Positions 12,466 to 24,983 of a stretch of 64,000 nt of DNA are shown here, piece after piece. Below the pieces are notes generated by a model. The model saw nothing but the letters and a program-made list of their open reading frames with translations. It had not been told where the DNA came from and ran no database searches. Positions within the stretch are counted from its first letter, which is position 1. Every line of letters starts with the position of its first letter. Position numbers and translations under genes: made by a program. Origin of the DNA: Tilletia caries (taxonomy: Eukaryota > Basidiomycota > Exobasidiomycetes > Tilletiales > Tilletiaceae); assembly GCA_032718865.1 (NCBI GenBank), contig JALUTQ010000030.1, forward strand, positions 1 through 64,000, written 5' to 3'.

Positions 12466-12668
12466 GGGTTCCAAAGTAACTGTCACCCGAACTTAAGCAG
12501 TGTGGCCAGGTGGCCACGGTCTGGCCACTCAGCCACAATTGTGTCCACGTGAAAATTTCCCCGCAACCCGTCAGAGGGAAGGGTGACAAAACAGCAGGAA
12601 GCGCGTAAAAGATAGAGAAGCAGATCTCCCAGCATCCAGCAGCATTCCCGTCCAATCCAGTCGTCTCG

Positions 12669-15600
12669 ATGCCGCCAGTGTCCGTCCCAACAGCGAGCAC
12701 GAGTCCTGGAGCTTTGGCTGCACTCCCGGGCTCCAGCGAGAGCCCAGCGTCTGCTCTTGTTCAAACAACTGGCCCTGCAACACTTACCGCCAAGGCATAT
12801 GGTCGTGGTATCAAGCGCACCGCGGACGGCGTCATATACACTGACGCCAACAAGATGATTGCGGTGCACTATGCTTTCTACAAGCCCGGCGGCAAGAAGA
12901 GGCGCACGGTAGAAGAGGCGGAAAAGAACTTGAAGGTAGCACGCAAGACCCTTTACCAGTGGAAGAAGCAGTTCCCTCTTGCAGCTGGGTGAGTCGTCCC
13001 ATTTCTCCTTTCTATCTCTGCTCCAGATCGCTTCATAAAGGAGTTGAAGCTGTGGGCAGTTGAGCAGTGGAATGAATCTATCCCACGGGCCACGGTCCAC
13101 TTAAAGTTCCTGATACCGGTTTGCACTTCAGTAGCTGATGGTTCATTTATCCTTTGTTTCTGCTCAGTCAATCACAGGCACTCCCAGCTGGAGCTGTGCT
13201 GACGAAGGCGATTGGCACAATCCGTGAGCGTGCCGATGCGGATAATCTCGCTCTGTTCCGCACCCCGGGGTACGCGGCACCATCCACAGTCTCGATCAGA
13301 CCCGACGGCCTCGGTCCTGGCGCTGAAGCGGTCAGCAACGCAACCGCAATACATCCCGGCTTTATCTCTCCTGATCTCGTTGAACAGCTACGGAAGATTG
13401 ACGAGAAGATCGGACTGACCGAGGCGGAGAAGGACACGTTGGCGGTACGAGTCGATGACGATGTCAGCAAGGCGGCGGAGCCTTTCGTCAGCGAGAGTGT
13501 CCGACTTGCGGTGCAGACCAAGCTCACCAGCCTCGAGCCGGGCACTGTTGCGCTCTGGACTCCTCCACAGCAACGCTTCCTGGTGAGTGTCTAATGGGTC
13601 TGCCATGGATTACAAGCGTGGTTATGCAGTCATGCTGATTAGAGCTTCTTCTACGCTACTTCGAGTGTCACAGGCTTTCTGGAAAGTGCTGAACCGACTG
13701 AACTCCAGCGAAGATGCGACCGTCGCAGATGAGGAGCCGCTGGTGACGGAGCAGAAGCTCGTTACCTTCTTGAAGTAAGCTTGGTGTGGTGATGTTCGCA
13801 TGCACCTGTTGTCTGATGTCTTTCATTACTCCTTGTGTGTGTGTGCAGCTGCTATGTTCTTCGCAAGAATCCGTGGCTCGGTCACGAGGGTGTTGACACC
13901 AACATCAAGGCCATCACCAACCTCTGGCAATGTCAGAAGCTAGCCGGAAAGAATCACCATCCCTCTCCTCGCGAGGGCCTACTTGTGCGCGCCTACCTGG
14001 ACGCTATCGCTCGAAGTCGCGTGGCTCTGCGCGAGCTCAAGTACGACGACGACTACGCGCTCACACTTCGGAACGGATACGGCGAGGATGAGTTCCATTC
14101 TGTGTCCAAGTGGTTTCTCTCGCAAGCAGTCAAGCAGCGTCCCAACGCATACCGCGCCCGTCTCGAGTTCCTATGGCAGCATGCGATCATGGGACGCGCG
14201 GGAGACATGCGGAACGCCAAGTTGAGGCACTTCTATATTTCTGAAGTGAGTGTGATGTGGAAACTTCTTGTTCTCGACTCTTCCTTGTCCCATCGGCCAT
14301 TGCTGGTTCAAAACAACCACAAACACCAACCACCATCGCAGCATGCCCACCCACCCACCACCCAACCACCAAGCAGCAGAGGACTCGAGATCAGCAAGCG
14401 GCAGAAGGAGAAGGGGGGGTAGCAGCATAAAGAAGCGCGCAGCAGGAAGAGAGCAGCAGCAGCGAGCAGATGCGTTGTGCGCGTGGCGTGCGCGTATCCT
14501 GGTTGAAGGTAGAGAGCAGATAGCTGCCGATCGTCTTCGGCATCGGATCCTATGGCTTGGTGTTGACTGTTGCAGTGTTGCATTCATGGAGCTGAACGCT
14601 GAACGCCCCATACCTTCCTTCCTTCCCTCTATCTCTCATCCCGCAGCTTCCGCAGTCGGAGCCTCAGAGGTGCGTCGCCGTTGTCCAGTCTATCTTCGAA
14701 GGGAAGACCAACAAGAACGGCAGACCAGAGCGAGGAGTCGTTGCGCGGGCAAAGGAGGTGGTGCGCTGCCCAGTCAGTGCCCTAGCGTTCTACTTGTTTG
14801 AGCGATACCACGTACGGGAAGAGAGCCCTCCAGATTTTTCCAGCAGAAGCGAATGGTACGACGACCGTCTACTCATCGACCCCAGCATCCCGGCAACGAG
14901 GACTACTGGTCTCACAGCCGAGAAGCAATGCGTGCTCCTTCGTCAAGCCTTCGACGATGTCGGCATCATCAGCAGTAACTTGACGCACGCAATGCGCCAT
15001 GGAGGAGCTCGGTTTGCAGCAGCTGCAGGATGCTCTGATCACACGATCAAACAGCACGGACGATGGGCAACCGACGTGTGCACTGAAAGATACATGACTG
15101 ATGCAAGCCTTCCTCCAGTTCGTGTTCTCGCCGGGTTTCATAAGGACGGCGGCGACTATTGGCTCCCACGCACCCTTCTGGAGCCGCCCAGTAACCTTGC
15201 TTCTCTCCTCTTTCCCTGGGCGGACACTTGGCGCCCGTCTCTGGCTGGTCGAGCGCCTGCCCACGAGGACAAGACTGCTGGCCTCTTTTTGGATCTCATC
15301 GTCCACCTCCGAACCGTCCTTCTTCAAGACGCCGCCTTCCTTCAGCCGCTCTACCCCACCCTCGCTGTTTGGTCCAGCGTTCCCTTCTCCTCCGCCGAAT
15401 TTGCCTCGTGGTCGGCTTCGCTGCGCCAGAAGACCGCTTCGACCCCCGACCCCTTCGAGCTCAGCCTGCACACTATCACTCCAACAATCAGCAATGCCTT
15501 GGCCTCAATGCGCGTCGACATCACGGCACTTGGGGGCGAGGTACGACGCGAAGCACAGGAGACTCGTGCTGCTCTGGGAGAGATGATGGGCAAGCTCGGT

Positions 15601-16336
15601 CAGCTTATGAGCCAGCATAGTGGAGCCGAGGTAGAGCTGGAGGAGCTGGAGAGCAGCTGCACCGTAGTCCTATCTCGAGTAAGTCGTTCCTCCCTCTGTC
15701 ACCACTCGTTGAAGTAGCAGCTGCTGATATCTGTCTTGCCTTGCGTTTCTGGTCTAGGTACAAGCACTTCGAAGCAGCAGCAGCAACAACAACCACTCCT
15801 CAGCAGCAGCAGCAGCACTGCGTCCAGCCTCTGTTCACAGGCTGCTTCCTGCCCCTGTTCCTCCTTCGCTTTTTCTGCCGCCGACAACCTCAAGTCTCCC
15901 CTCCGTCGCGTCCGGCGCATCTTCGGAATCTGCTGCTGGTCCACCTGGTCTGCCCTCAGCAGCGGCTATGCGCACACTGTCATGGCCATCTACGGTGGAG
16001 GACTTGTGGGTGGAATGGTTGTACGGGTCCGGCGGGCAAGAGCCTCTGAAGGTGCTGGCGGAGCGGCACGACGACGTTTGCACCAAGGGCAATTCTGCTC
16101 GCACGATGATGAAGAGGATCAGAAAGATTGTACAGGGCGTGATCGACGTGAGCGGAGGCGACCACAGCAAAGGACGACATGCAGCTCGGATTCTCGACAC
16201 GATGCGCAAGCGGAGCGAGCATGAGAAAGACATCGGACTCAGAACCCTATCGGAAATCTTCACCAAGCCGGCCACAAGAACGCAATGGATCGCGGCGGCA
16301 AAGGGACAGCTGGCACCTGGATCGGAATCTGTATGA
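12669..16336 (+). CDS. Crypton tyrosine recombinase with GCR1_C-like domain
   Basis: Predicted DNA transposase that would cut and rejoin DNA through a tyrosine. Exons are 12669-12988, 13168-13582, 13674-13774, 13849-14245, 14647-15678 and 15758-16336, giving 947 residues. Visible in order: a basic helix-turn-helix-like segment at about 75-105; first catalytic Arg in MGRAGDMR (395-400); lysine-turn segment EGKTNKNGR (Lys431); H-A-M-R (His525, Arg528); HGRW (548-551); nucleophile Tyr560 in TERYM. A coiled-coil-like stretch at about 675-705 and a Ser/Asn/Ala-rich linker follow, then a GCR1_C-like domain from about 826 (VEDLWVEWLYGSGG). This catalytic layout matches the Ndc10/Crypton group, and the C-terminal domain is typical of fungal Cryptons. 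The fourth intron (401 nt) is unusually long and CAG-rich; a further small exon inside it is not excluded. The start is the first ATG, 203 bp after the unit border. Confidence 0.8.
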
Positions 16337-18436
16337 TGGAAATCTGTATCATGACGATGAAGTGTGTGTATCTGTGTATCTATCATCACCAACTAGGAAT
16401 TTGTATTTTTGGAACTGTCTACCTACCTGCCTACCACTGACTGCATCGCCGAGTAAAAGCTAGCCTCCTGCTTCTGTCCCTCCTATCCTATCCCGTCCCT
16501 GTCCCCTCGCACCAACAGCCGAGTCTTCAATCCGGCTCTGCCGCCTGTAACGCCTGTAACGTAACGTCGTCCCAGCCACTGTGGAGCGAGCGAGAGAGAA
16601 TCGACGTAAGCTCGTCGTTCACCGGTATATCCTCGTCTGTCATAATCGAGGCAGTCTACTCGCCGTCCGTTGCGAGTATGAGAAGGAATGTGTGGAAGTC
16701 AGTAGAGTAGGCTGTGGAGAGCGGGAAGGAAGAGAGGAGAGAAAGACGGCAAGAGGGAAGAAAAAAGAGGATCGGTGCGGTGAGAGACCGCGTAGCTAGC
16801 TCGCCGAGTAGATATGCGTCCGCCTGAGTTAAGGCCTCGGTCCTGTGCTGCGGAAGGATGGCGGAAGGATGTGTGAGCGTGGGCTGTGGAGCGAGAAGTC
16901 AGCTCCTGAAATCAAGCTGTATATGTGTGAAATCAAGCTGTATATGTGATATGATAGCACATCGAGATTCGAGTCCGCGGTAGGGTATGAACGGGGAAGC
17001 AGGAATTGAGAAGCTAATTGGGGAGTTGTCAGTGGTTAAAAAGCCGTGGTTAGGAAGGAAGAAGCTGCTTAAGTCATTCATGAAGGGAGGAGATGTCTCT
17101 GTGATGCAGAACGAGAGGAAGTTTATCGATTGTCAGCGCACAGTTGGTGAGCTACGGGTGAGATTGTTCAGGATCAGCACGCGTCAGAACAAGGAGCGCA
17201 GAGCAAGCGGTGAGTACGTCGGCTCATGTCGGCGGAAAGGAACTGCGAGATGCTTAAGAGACAGGGCTGGAGGGAAAATAAAAAGAAGGGAGCTGGAAAG
17301 AATCGAAAGAGAAGGTGTGAGAGTAGAGTAAACCTGTATTATGTATAAAGCAAAGACGCCATGCAAACTAGGAGATAAGGAGGGTCAGCTACCAGCGAGA
17401 GCGTACGGCGCGGTCAGACATCGCCGAGGAGGGTTGCTATGAGAGAGGAGAAAGAAGGACTGGAAAGCGCGAGAAAAAAGAAGTGAGGGACTTTCTGCGA
17501 CCTGTTGGGGATGAGTAATGTGTGAAAGATGATTAAAGCAATAGTCAGTAGGTCTCTCACGGGCTACAGCAGCATCTCACAACACAGGTATCAGTCATCG
17601 TGACCTTCCTGTCATCACATGTAGAAATATTGTATCAAGTTGCACCCTCCCGTCGTACTCAGTAATCCGTCCCAAATCTCAACCCGAAAATGGCATGAAT
17701 TCTCCCCTATTTCGGCTTTCTTTGCAGGGAGCACACTGCGCAACTGGTGTACTCCCTGAAGAAAGCCAGAGAGCCGGAAGAAAGGGAAATCCTCCTGTGA
17801 CGGTGGCGCAGTGTGCTAGAAAGAAGGGGGAGAAGAGAAAAAAATAGTCATCAGTTTTCAGTGCGCTGAGGAGACAGAATAACTGGGCGATGATGGCCAC
17901 GAATACTCACAGCGCTGAGACGATTGCCACAGCGATCCTGGGGTAATGCGCCGATGCGCGCTTCAGTGATCTGTGTAGAACAAGTGAAATGGTAGAGAAA
18001 GGGGAAAGATGGACGGAGAAAGATGAAGGGCAGAGAGATCAGGGAGAAGAGAAGGGAAATCAGAGATGTGAGGGTGGCAGAATGGATCAGAGCAGAAGAT
18101 GGTGAGGGTGGAACGGAAACGGAGGTGTCAGCAGGAGTGCCATAGCCTGTGAGACCGAAAGAAACGGGAGAGTTGTCTTACCAGTCAGAGAGCGAAGGAG
18201 AGAAAGGTCGGTTGTCCTCTTCAAGTCGGTGTAAAGAGGCATTGGGTTGTGAGGGAGCTGCCTCATCAGGGAACACGTGGTAGGTCGAAGCGGAGTTCTA
18301 GGAAGGGAAAGAGTTCCCCGAAAACAAAGGTCATGGTCAGTTCTGCTGGTGGTTGAAGGGAAAAGTTTCCTCAAACGTTGTGGCCAGTTGTGGCCGGACA
18401 CAAGTGGCCGCTGTGTCCGTAACACGAAAACTCTGA
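16337..18436. other. Non-coding 3' part of Crypton unit III
   Basis: Same segment as at 4398-6497. A one-base insertion in the A run near 17280 and differences in the G and A runs near 17825 distinguish it. No gene is visible. Confidence 0.6.
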
Positions 18437-18640
18437 GGGTTCCAAAGTAACTGTCACCCGAACTTAAGCAGTGTGGCCAGGTGGCCACGGTCTGGCCACT
18501 CAGCCACAATTGTGTCCACGTGAAAATTTCCCCGCAACCCGTCAGAGGGAAGGGTGACAAAAACAGCAGGAAGCGCGTAAAAGATAGAGAAGCAGATCTC
18601 CCAGCATCCAGCAGCATTCCCGTCCAATCCAGTCGTCTCG

Positions 18641-21600
18641 ATGCCGCCAGTGTCCGTCCCAACAGCGAGCACGAGTCCTGGAGCTTTGGCTGCACTCCCG
18701 GGCTCCAGCGAGAGCCCAGCGTCTGCTCTTGTTCAAACAACTGGCCCTGCAACACTTACCGCCAAGGCATATGGTCGTGGTATCAAGCGCACCGCGGACG
18801 GCGTCATATACACTGACGCCAACAAGATGATTGCGGTGCACTATGCTTTCTACAAGCCCGGCGGCAAGAAGAGGCGCACGGTAGAAGAGGCGGAAAAGAA
18901 CTTGAAGGTAGCACGCAAGACCCTTTACCAGTGGAAGAAGCAGTTCCCTCTTGCAGCTGGGTGAGTCGTCCCATTTCTCCTTTCTATCTCTGCTCCAGAT
19001 CGCTTCATAAAGGAGTTGAAGCTGTGGGCAGTTGAGCAGTGGAATGAATCTATCCCACGGGCCACGGTCCACTTAAAGTTCCTGATACCGGTTTGCACTT
19101 CAGTAGCTGATGGTTCATTTATCCTTTGTTTCTGCTCAGTCAATCACAGGCACTCCCAGCTGGAGCTGTGCTGACGAAGGCGATTGGCACAATCCGTGAG
19201 CGTGCCGATGCGGATAATCTCGCTCTGTTCCGCACCCCGGGGTACGCGGCACCATCCACAGTCTCGATCAGACCCGACGGCCTCGGTCCTGGCGCTGAAG
19301 CGGTCAGCAACGCAACCGCAATACATCCCGGCTTTATCTCTCCTGATCTCGTTGAACAGCTACGGAAGATTGACGAGAAGATCGGACTGACCGAGGCGGA
19401 GAAGGACACGTTGGCGGTACGAGTCGATGACGATGTCAGCAAGGCGGCGGAGCCTTTCGTCAGCGAGAGTGTCCGACTTGCGGTGCAGACCAAGCTCACC
19501 AGCCTCGAGCCGGGCACTGTTGCGCTCTGGACTCCTCCACAGCAACGCTTCCTGGTGAGTGTCTAATGGGTCTGCCATGGATTACAAGCGTGGTTATGCA
19601 GTCATGCTGATTAGAGCTTCTTCTACGCTACTTCGAGTGTCACAGGCTTTCTGGAAAGTGCTGAACCGACTGAACTCCAGCGAAGATGCGACCGTCGCAG
19701 ATGAGGAGCCGCTGGTGACGGAGCAGAAGCTCGTTACCTTCTTGAAGTAAGCTTGGTGTGGTGATGTTCGCATGCACCTGTTGTCTGATGTCTTTCATTA
19801 CTCCTTGTGTGTGTGTGCAGCTGCTATGTTCTTCGCAAGAATCCGTGGCTCGGTCACGAGGGTGTTGACACCAACATCAAGGCCATCACCAACCTCTGGC
19901 AATGTCAGAAGCTAGCCGGAAAGAATCACCATCCCTCTCCTCGCGAGGGCCTACTTGTGCGCGCCTACCTGGACGCTATCGCTCGAAGTCGCGTGGCTCT
20001 GCGCGAGCTCAAGTACGACGACGACTACGCGCTCACACTTCGGAACGGATACGGCGAGGATGAGTTCCATTCTGTGTCCAAGTGGTTTCTCTCGCAAGCA
20101 GTCAAGCAGCGTCCCAACGCATACCGCGCCCGTCTCGAGTTCCTATGGCAGCATGCGATCATGGGACGCGCGGGAGACATGCGGAACGCCAAGTTGAGGC
20201 ACTTCTATATTTCTGAAGTGAGTGTGATGTGGAAACTTCTTGTTCTCGACTCTTCCTTGTCCCATCGGCCATTGCTGGTTCAAAACAACCACAAACACCA
20301 ACCACCATCGCAGCATGCCCACCCACCCACCACCCAACCACCAAGCAGCAGAGGACTCGAGATCAGCAAGCGGCAGAAGGAGAAGGGGGTAGCAGCATAA
20401 AGAAGCGCGCAGCAGGAAGAGAGCAGCAGCAGCGAGCAGATGCGTTGTGCGCGTGGCGTGCGCGTATCCTGGTTGAAGGTAGAGAGCAGATAGCTGCCGA
20501 TCGTCTTCGGCATCGGATCCTATGGCTTGGTGTTGACTGTTGCAGTGTTGCATTCATGGAGCTGAACGCTGAACGCCCCATACCTTCCTTCCTTCCCTCT
20601 ATCTCTCATCCCGCAGCTTCCGCAGTCGGAGCCTCAGAGGTGCGTCGCCGTTGTCCAGTCTATCTTCGAAGGGAAGACCAACAAGAACGGCAGACCAGAG
20701 CGAGGAGTCGTTGCGCGGGCAAAGGAGGTGGTGCGCTGCCCAGTCAGTGCCCTAGCGTTCTACTTGTTTGAGCGATACCACGTACGGGAAGAGAGCCCTC
20801 CAGATTTTTCCAGCAGAAGCGAATGGTACGACGACCGTCTACTCATCGACCCCAGCATCCCGGCAACGAGGACTACTGGTCTCACAGCCGAGAAGCAATG
20901 CGTGCTCCTTCGTCAAGCCTTCGACGATGTCGGCATCATCAGCAGTAACTTGACGCACGCAATGCGCCATGGAGGAGCTCGGTTTGCAGCAGCTGCAGGA
21001 TGCTCTGATCACACGATCAAACAGCACGGACGATGGGCAACCGACGTGTGCACTGAAAGATACATGACTGATGCAAGCCTTCCTCCAGTTCGTGTTCTCG
21101 CCGGGTTTCATAAGGACGGCGGCGACTATTGGCTCCCACGCACCCTTCTGGAGCCGCCCAGTAACCTTGCTTCTCTCCTCTTTCCCTGGGCGGACACTTG
21201 GCGCCCGTCTCTGGCTGGTCGAGCGCCTGCCCACGAGGACAAGACTGCTGGCCTCTTTTTGGATCTCATCGTCCACCTCCGAACCGTCCTTCTTCAAGAC
21301 GCCGCCTTCCTTCAGCCGCTCTACCCCACCCTCGCTGTTTGGTCCAGCGTTCCCTTCTCCTCCGCCGAATTTGCCTCGTGGTCGGCTTCGCTGCGCCAGA
21401 AGACCGCTTCGACCCCCGACCCCTTCGAGCTCAGCCTGCACACTATCACTCCAACAATCAGCAATGCCTTGGCCTCAATGCGCGTCGACATCACGGCACT
21501 TGGGGGCGAGGTACGACGCGAAGCACAGGAGACTCGTGCTGCTCTGGGAGAGATGATGGGCAAGCTCGGTCAGCTTATGAGCCAGCATAGTGGAGCCGAG

Positions 21601-22306
21601 GTAGAGCTGGAGGAGCTGGAGAGCAGCTGCACCGTAGTCCTATCTCGAGTAAGTCGTTCCTCCCTCTGTCACCACTCGTTGAAGTAGCAGCTGCTGATAT
21701 CTGTCTTGCCTTGCGTTTCTGGTCTAGGTACAAGCACTTCGAAGCAGCAGCAGCAACAACAACCACTCCTCAGCAGCAGCAGCAGCACTGCGTCCAGCCT
21801 CTGTTCACAGGCTGCTTCCTGCCCCTGTTCCTCCTTCGCTTTTTCTGCCGCCGACAACCTCAAGTCTCCCCTCCGTCGCGTCCGGCGCATCTTCGGAATC
21901 TGCTGCTGGTCCACCTGGTCTGCCCTCAGCAGCGGCTATGCGCACACTGTCATGGCCATCTACGGTGGAGGACTTGTGGGTGGAATGGTTGTACGGGTCC
22001 GGCGGGCAAGAGCCTCTGAAGGTGCTGGCGGAGCGGCACGACGACGTTTGCACCAAGGGCAATTCTGCTCGCACGATGATGAAGAGGATCAGAAAGATTG
22101 TACAGGGCGTGATCGACGTGAGCGGAGGCGACCACAGCAAAGGACGACATGCAGCTCGGATTCTCGACACGATGCGCAAGCGGAGCGAGCATGAGAAAGA
22201 CATCGGACTCAGAACCCTATCGGAAATCTTCACCAAGCCGGCCACAAGAACGCAATGGATCGCGGCGGCAAAGGGACAGCTGGCACCTGGATCGGAATCT
22301 GTATGA
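18641..22306 (+). CDS. Crypton tyrosine recombinase, unit IV (intact)
   Basis: Exons 18641-18960, 19140-19554, 19646-19746, 19821-20217, 20617-21648 and 21728-22306 encode 947 residues, apparently the same protein as the unit III copy: same catalytic Arg, Lys, HxxR, HGRW and Tyr residues and the same C-terminal GCR1_C-like domain. Exon 1 has four A bases in the critical run, so the frame is open. Just upstream, this unit has one extra A near 18560 in the leader, outside the coding sequence. As the copy next to the array edge, it could act on the neighbouring recombination sites if expressed. Confidence 0.8.
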
Positions 22307-24405
22307 TGGAAATCTGTATCATGACGATGAAGTGTGTGTATCTGTGTATCTATCATCACCAACTAGGAATTTGTATTTTTGGAACTGTCTACCTACCTGC
22401 CTACCACTGACTGCATCGCCGAGTAAAAGCTAGCCTCCTGCTTCTGTCCCTCCTATCCTATCCCGTCCCTGTCCCCTCGCACCAACAGCCGAGTCTTCAA
22501 TCCGGCTCTGCCGCCTGTAACGCCTGTAACGTAACGTCGTCCCAGCCACTGTGGAGCGAGCGAGAGAGAATCGACGTAAGCTCGTCGTTCACCGGTATAT
22601 CCTCGTCTGTCATAATCGAGGCAGTCTACTCGCCGTCCGTTGCGAGTATGAGAAGGAATGTGTGGAAGTCAGTAGAGTAGGCTGTGGAGAGCGGGAAGGA
22701 AGAGAGGAGAGAAAGACGGCAAGAGGGAAGAAAAAAGAGGATCGGTGCGGTGAGAGACCGCGTAGCTAGCTCGCCGAGTAGATATGCGTCCGCCTGAGTT
22801 AAGGCCTCGGTCCTGTGCTGCGGAAGGATGGCGGAAGGATGTGTGAGCGTGGGCTGTGGAGCGAGAAGTCAGCTCCTGAAATCAAGCTGTATATGTGTGA
22901 AATCAAGCTGTATATGTGATATGATAGCACATCGAGATTCGAGTCCGCGGTAGGGTATGAACGGGGAAGCAGGAATTGAGAAGCTAATTGGGGAGTTGTC
23001 AGTGGTTAAAAAGCCGTGGTTAGGAAGGAAGAAGCTGCTTAAGTCATTCATGAAGGGAGGAGATGTCTCTGTGATGCAGAACGAGAGGAAGTTTATCGAT
23101 TGTCAGCGCACAGTTGGTGAGCTACGGGTGAGATTGTTCAGGATCAGCACGCGTCAGAACAAGGAGCGCAGAGCAAGCGGTGAGTACGTCGGCTCATGTC
23201 GGCGGAAAGGAACTGCGAGATGCTTAAGAGACAGGGCTGGAGGGAAAATAAAAGAAGGGAGCTGGAAAGAATCGAAAGAGAAGGTGTGAGAGTAGAGTAA
23301 ACCTGTATTATGTATAAAGCAAAGACGCCATGCAAACTAGGAGATAAGGAGGGTCAGCTACCAGCGAGAGCGTACGGCGCGGTCAGACATCGCCGAGGAG
23401 GGTTGCTATGAGAGAGGAGAAAGAAGGACTGGAAAGCGCGAGAAAAAAGAAGTGAGGGACTTTCTGCGACCTGTTGGGGATGAGTAATGTGTGAAAGATG
23501 ATTAAAGCAATAGTCAGTAGGTCTCTCACGGGCTACAGCAGCATCTCACAACACAGGTATCAGTCATCGTGACCTTCCTGTCATCACATGTAGAAATATT
23601 GTATCAAGTTGCACCCTCCCGTCGTACTCAGTAATCCGTCCCAAATCTCAACCCGAAAATGGCATGAATTCTCCCCTATTTCGGCTTTCTTTGCAGGGAG
23701 CACACTGCGCAACTGGTGTACTCCCTGAAGAAAGCCAGAGAGCCGGAAGAAAGGGAAATCCTCCTGTGACGGTGGCGCAGTGTGCTAGAAAGAAGGGGGA
23801 GAAGAGAAAAAAATAGTCATCAGTTTTCAGTGCGCTGAGGAGACAGAATAACTGGGCGATGATGGCCACGAATACTCACAGCGCTGAGACGATTGCCACA
23901 GCGATCCTGGGGTAATGCGCCGATGCGCGCTTCAGTGATCTGTGTAGAACAAGTGAAATGGTAGAGAAAGGGGAAAGATGGACGGAGAAAGATGAAGGGC
24001 AGAGAGATCAGGGAGAAGAGAAGGGAAATCAGAGATGTGAGGGTGGCAGAATGGATCAGAGCAGAAGATGGTGAGGGTGGAACGGAAACGGAGGTGTCAG
24101 CAGGAGTGCCATAGCCTGTGAGACCGAAAGAAACGGGAGAGTTGTCTTACCAGTCAGAGAGCGAAGGAGAGAAAGGTCGGTTGTCCTCTTCAAGTCGGTG
24201 TAAAGAGGCATTGGGTTGTGAGGGAGCTGCCTCATCAGGGAACACGTGGTAGGTCGAAGCGGAGTTCTAGGAAGGGAAAGAGTTCCCCGAAAACAAAGGT
24301 CATGGTCAGTTCTGCTGGTGGTTGAAGGGAAAAGTTTCCTCAAACGTTGTGGCCAGTTGTGGCCGGACACAAGTGGCCGCTGTGTCCGTAACACGAAAAC
24401 TCTGA
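22307..24405. other. Non-coding 3' part of Crypton unit IV and array edge
   Basis: Same non-coding segment as in the other units, ending at the array border. The left half of the GTGGCC cluster (24349-24405) is present; the right half is replaced by flanking DNA. No gene is seen. Confidence 0.6.
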
Positions 24406-24442
24406 AGAGTTCGGGGAAAAGAGTCTGGGGAATTGTAAAGTG

Positions 24443-24983
24443 CTGCATTAAGTAGTCTGATCACACCAGACCGTCGCACGCACGTGATGACAAGGACAGG
24501 ATCCCGTGGAGACGGTCTGGGGACATTCGACGCGATTTACTTAGTAGGTGGCCCATACAGAACTGAAAGTTGTCGCAGACACAGCTCCAGTGCCCAACTT
24601 CTCGACGATCCGTCAAAAAAGAGGCCCGTGCGAGCTGTCTGGTGTCCGCTCCACACGACGCAGTCAACACGAAGATTAGCTGCTCTACAGCGACGAACAC
24701 AATGGCCAGCCGTGACACAACAAAGAAGCCAATGGCAGGAAAAACACCATAGCGCTGCTCCTTGCCTGCTGAGCTCGCGGCAGCGCTGTCTTTGTGCTGA
24801 TTTCGTTTGGCGAAAATGGAAGCTGAGAGGAGGAGAAGTGGGCCTTTAGACGGTGTTGGGTCAAAAAGTTGCAGGCACCTTCCAATTGAATCGGGTCGAA
24901 TGTCCCCAGACCGCGTACGCGGTATAGTGCTTTAGCTCATTTGAGAGTTACAAGGTCTGGTGTGACCAGACTACTGCATTAAG
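24443..24983. mobile_element. MITE with 20-bp terminal and 17-bp subterminal inverted repeats
   Basis: A 521-bp non-coding element (24453-24973). The left end tagtctgatcacaccagacc (24453-24472) matches the reverse complement of the right end (24954-24973) at 19 of 20 bases. A second, perfect 17-bp inverted pair, cggtctggggacattcg, lies inside at 24513-24529 and 24897-24913. It is flanked by a 10-bp direct repeat ctgcattaag (24443-24452 and 24974-24983), which fits a target-site duplication. Ten bases would fit a Mutator-like mobiliser; because the repeat runs on into the terminus, an 8-bp (hAT-like) reading is also possible. It has no transposase. Confidence 0.75.

Larger units (their letters stand above)
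12466..18436 (+). mobile_element. Crypton-type transposon, tandem unit III (intact gene)
   Basis: Third complete unit, 5971 bp. It has four A bases in the exon-1 run, so the recombinase frame is open from ATG to stop. Together with unit IV it is the best candidate for a functional copy. It is joined head-to-tail to units II and IV with no filler DNA. Confidence 0.85.
18437..24405 (+). mobile_element. Crypton-type transposon, tandem unit IV (last unit)
   Basis: Fourth complete unit, 5969 bp, with an intact recombinase frame. Sequence identity to the other units runs up to ctctga at 24405 and then stops abruptly; the next bases are unique DNA. If the element is phased on this edge, the array ends on a whole unit and not in a truncated one. 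A random break inside a fifth copy is the alternative. Confidence 0.8.

Noticed and set aside
1..24405. Array considered as rDNA or subtelomeric helicase repeats
   Set aside because: The units contain no rRNA-like sequence and no helicase motifs; the encoded protein has clear tyrosine recombinase and GCR1_C-like features.
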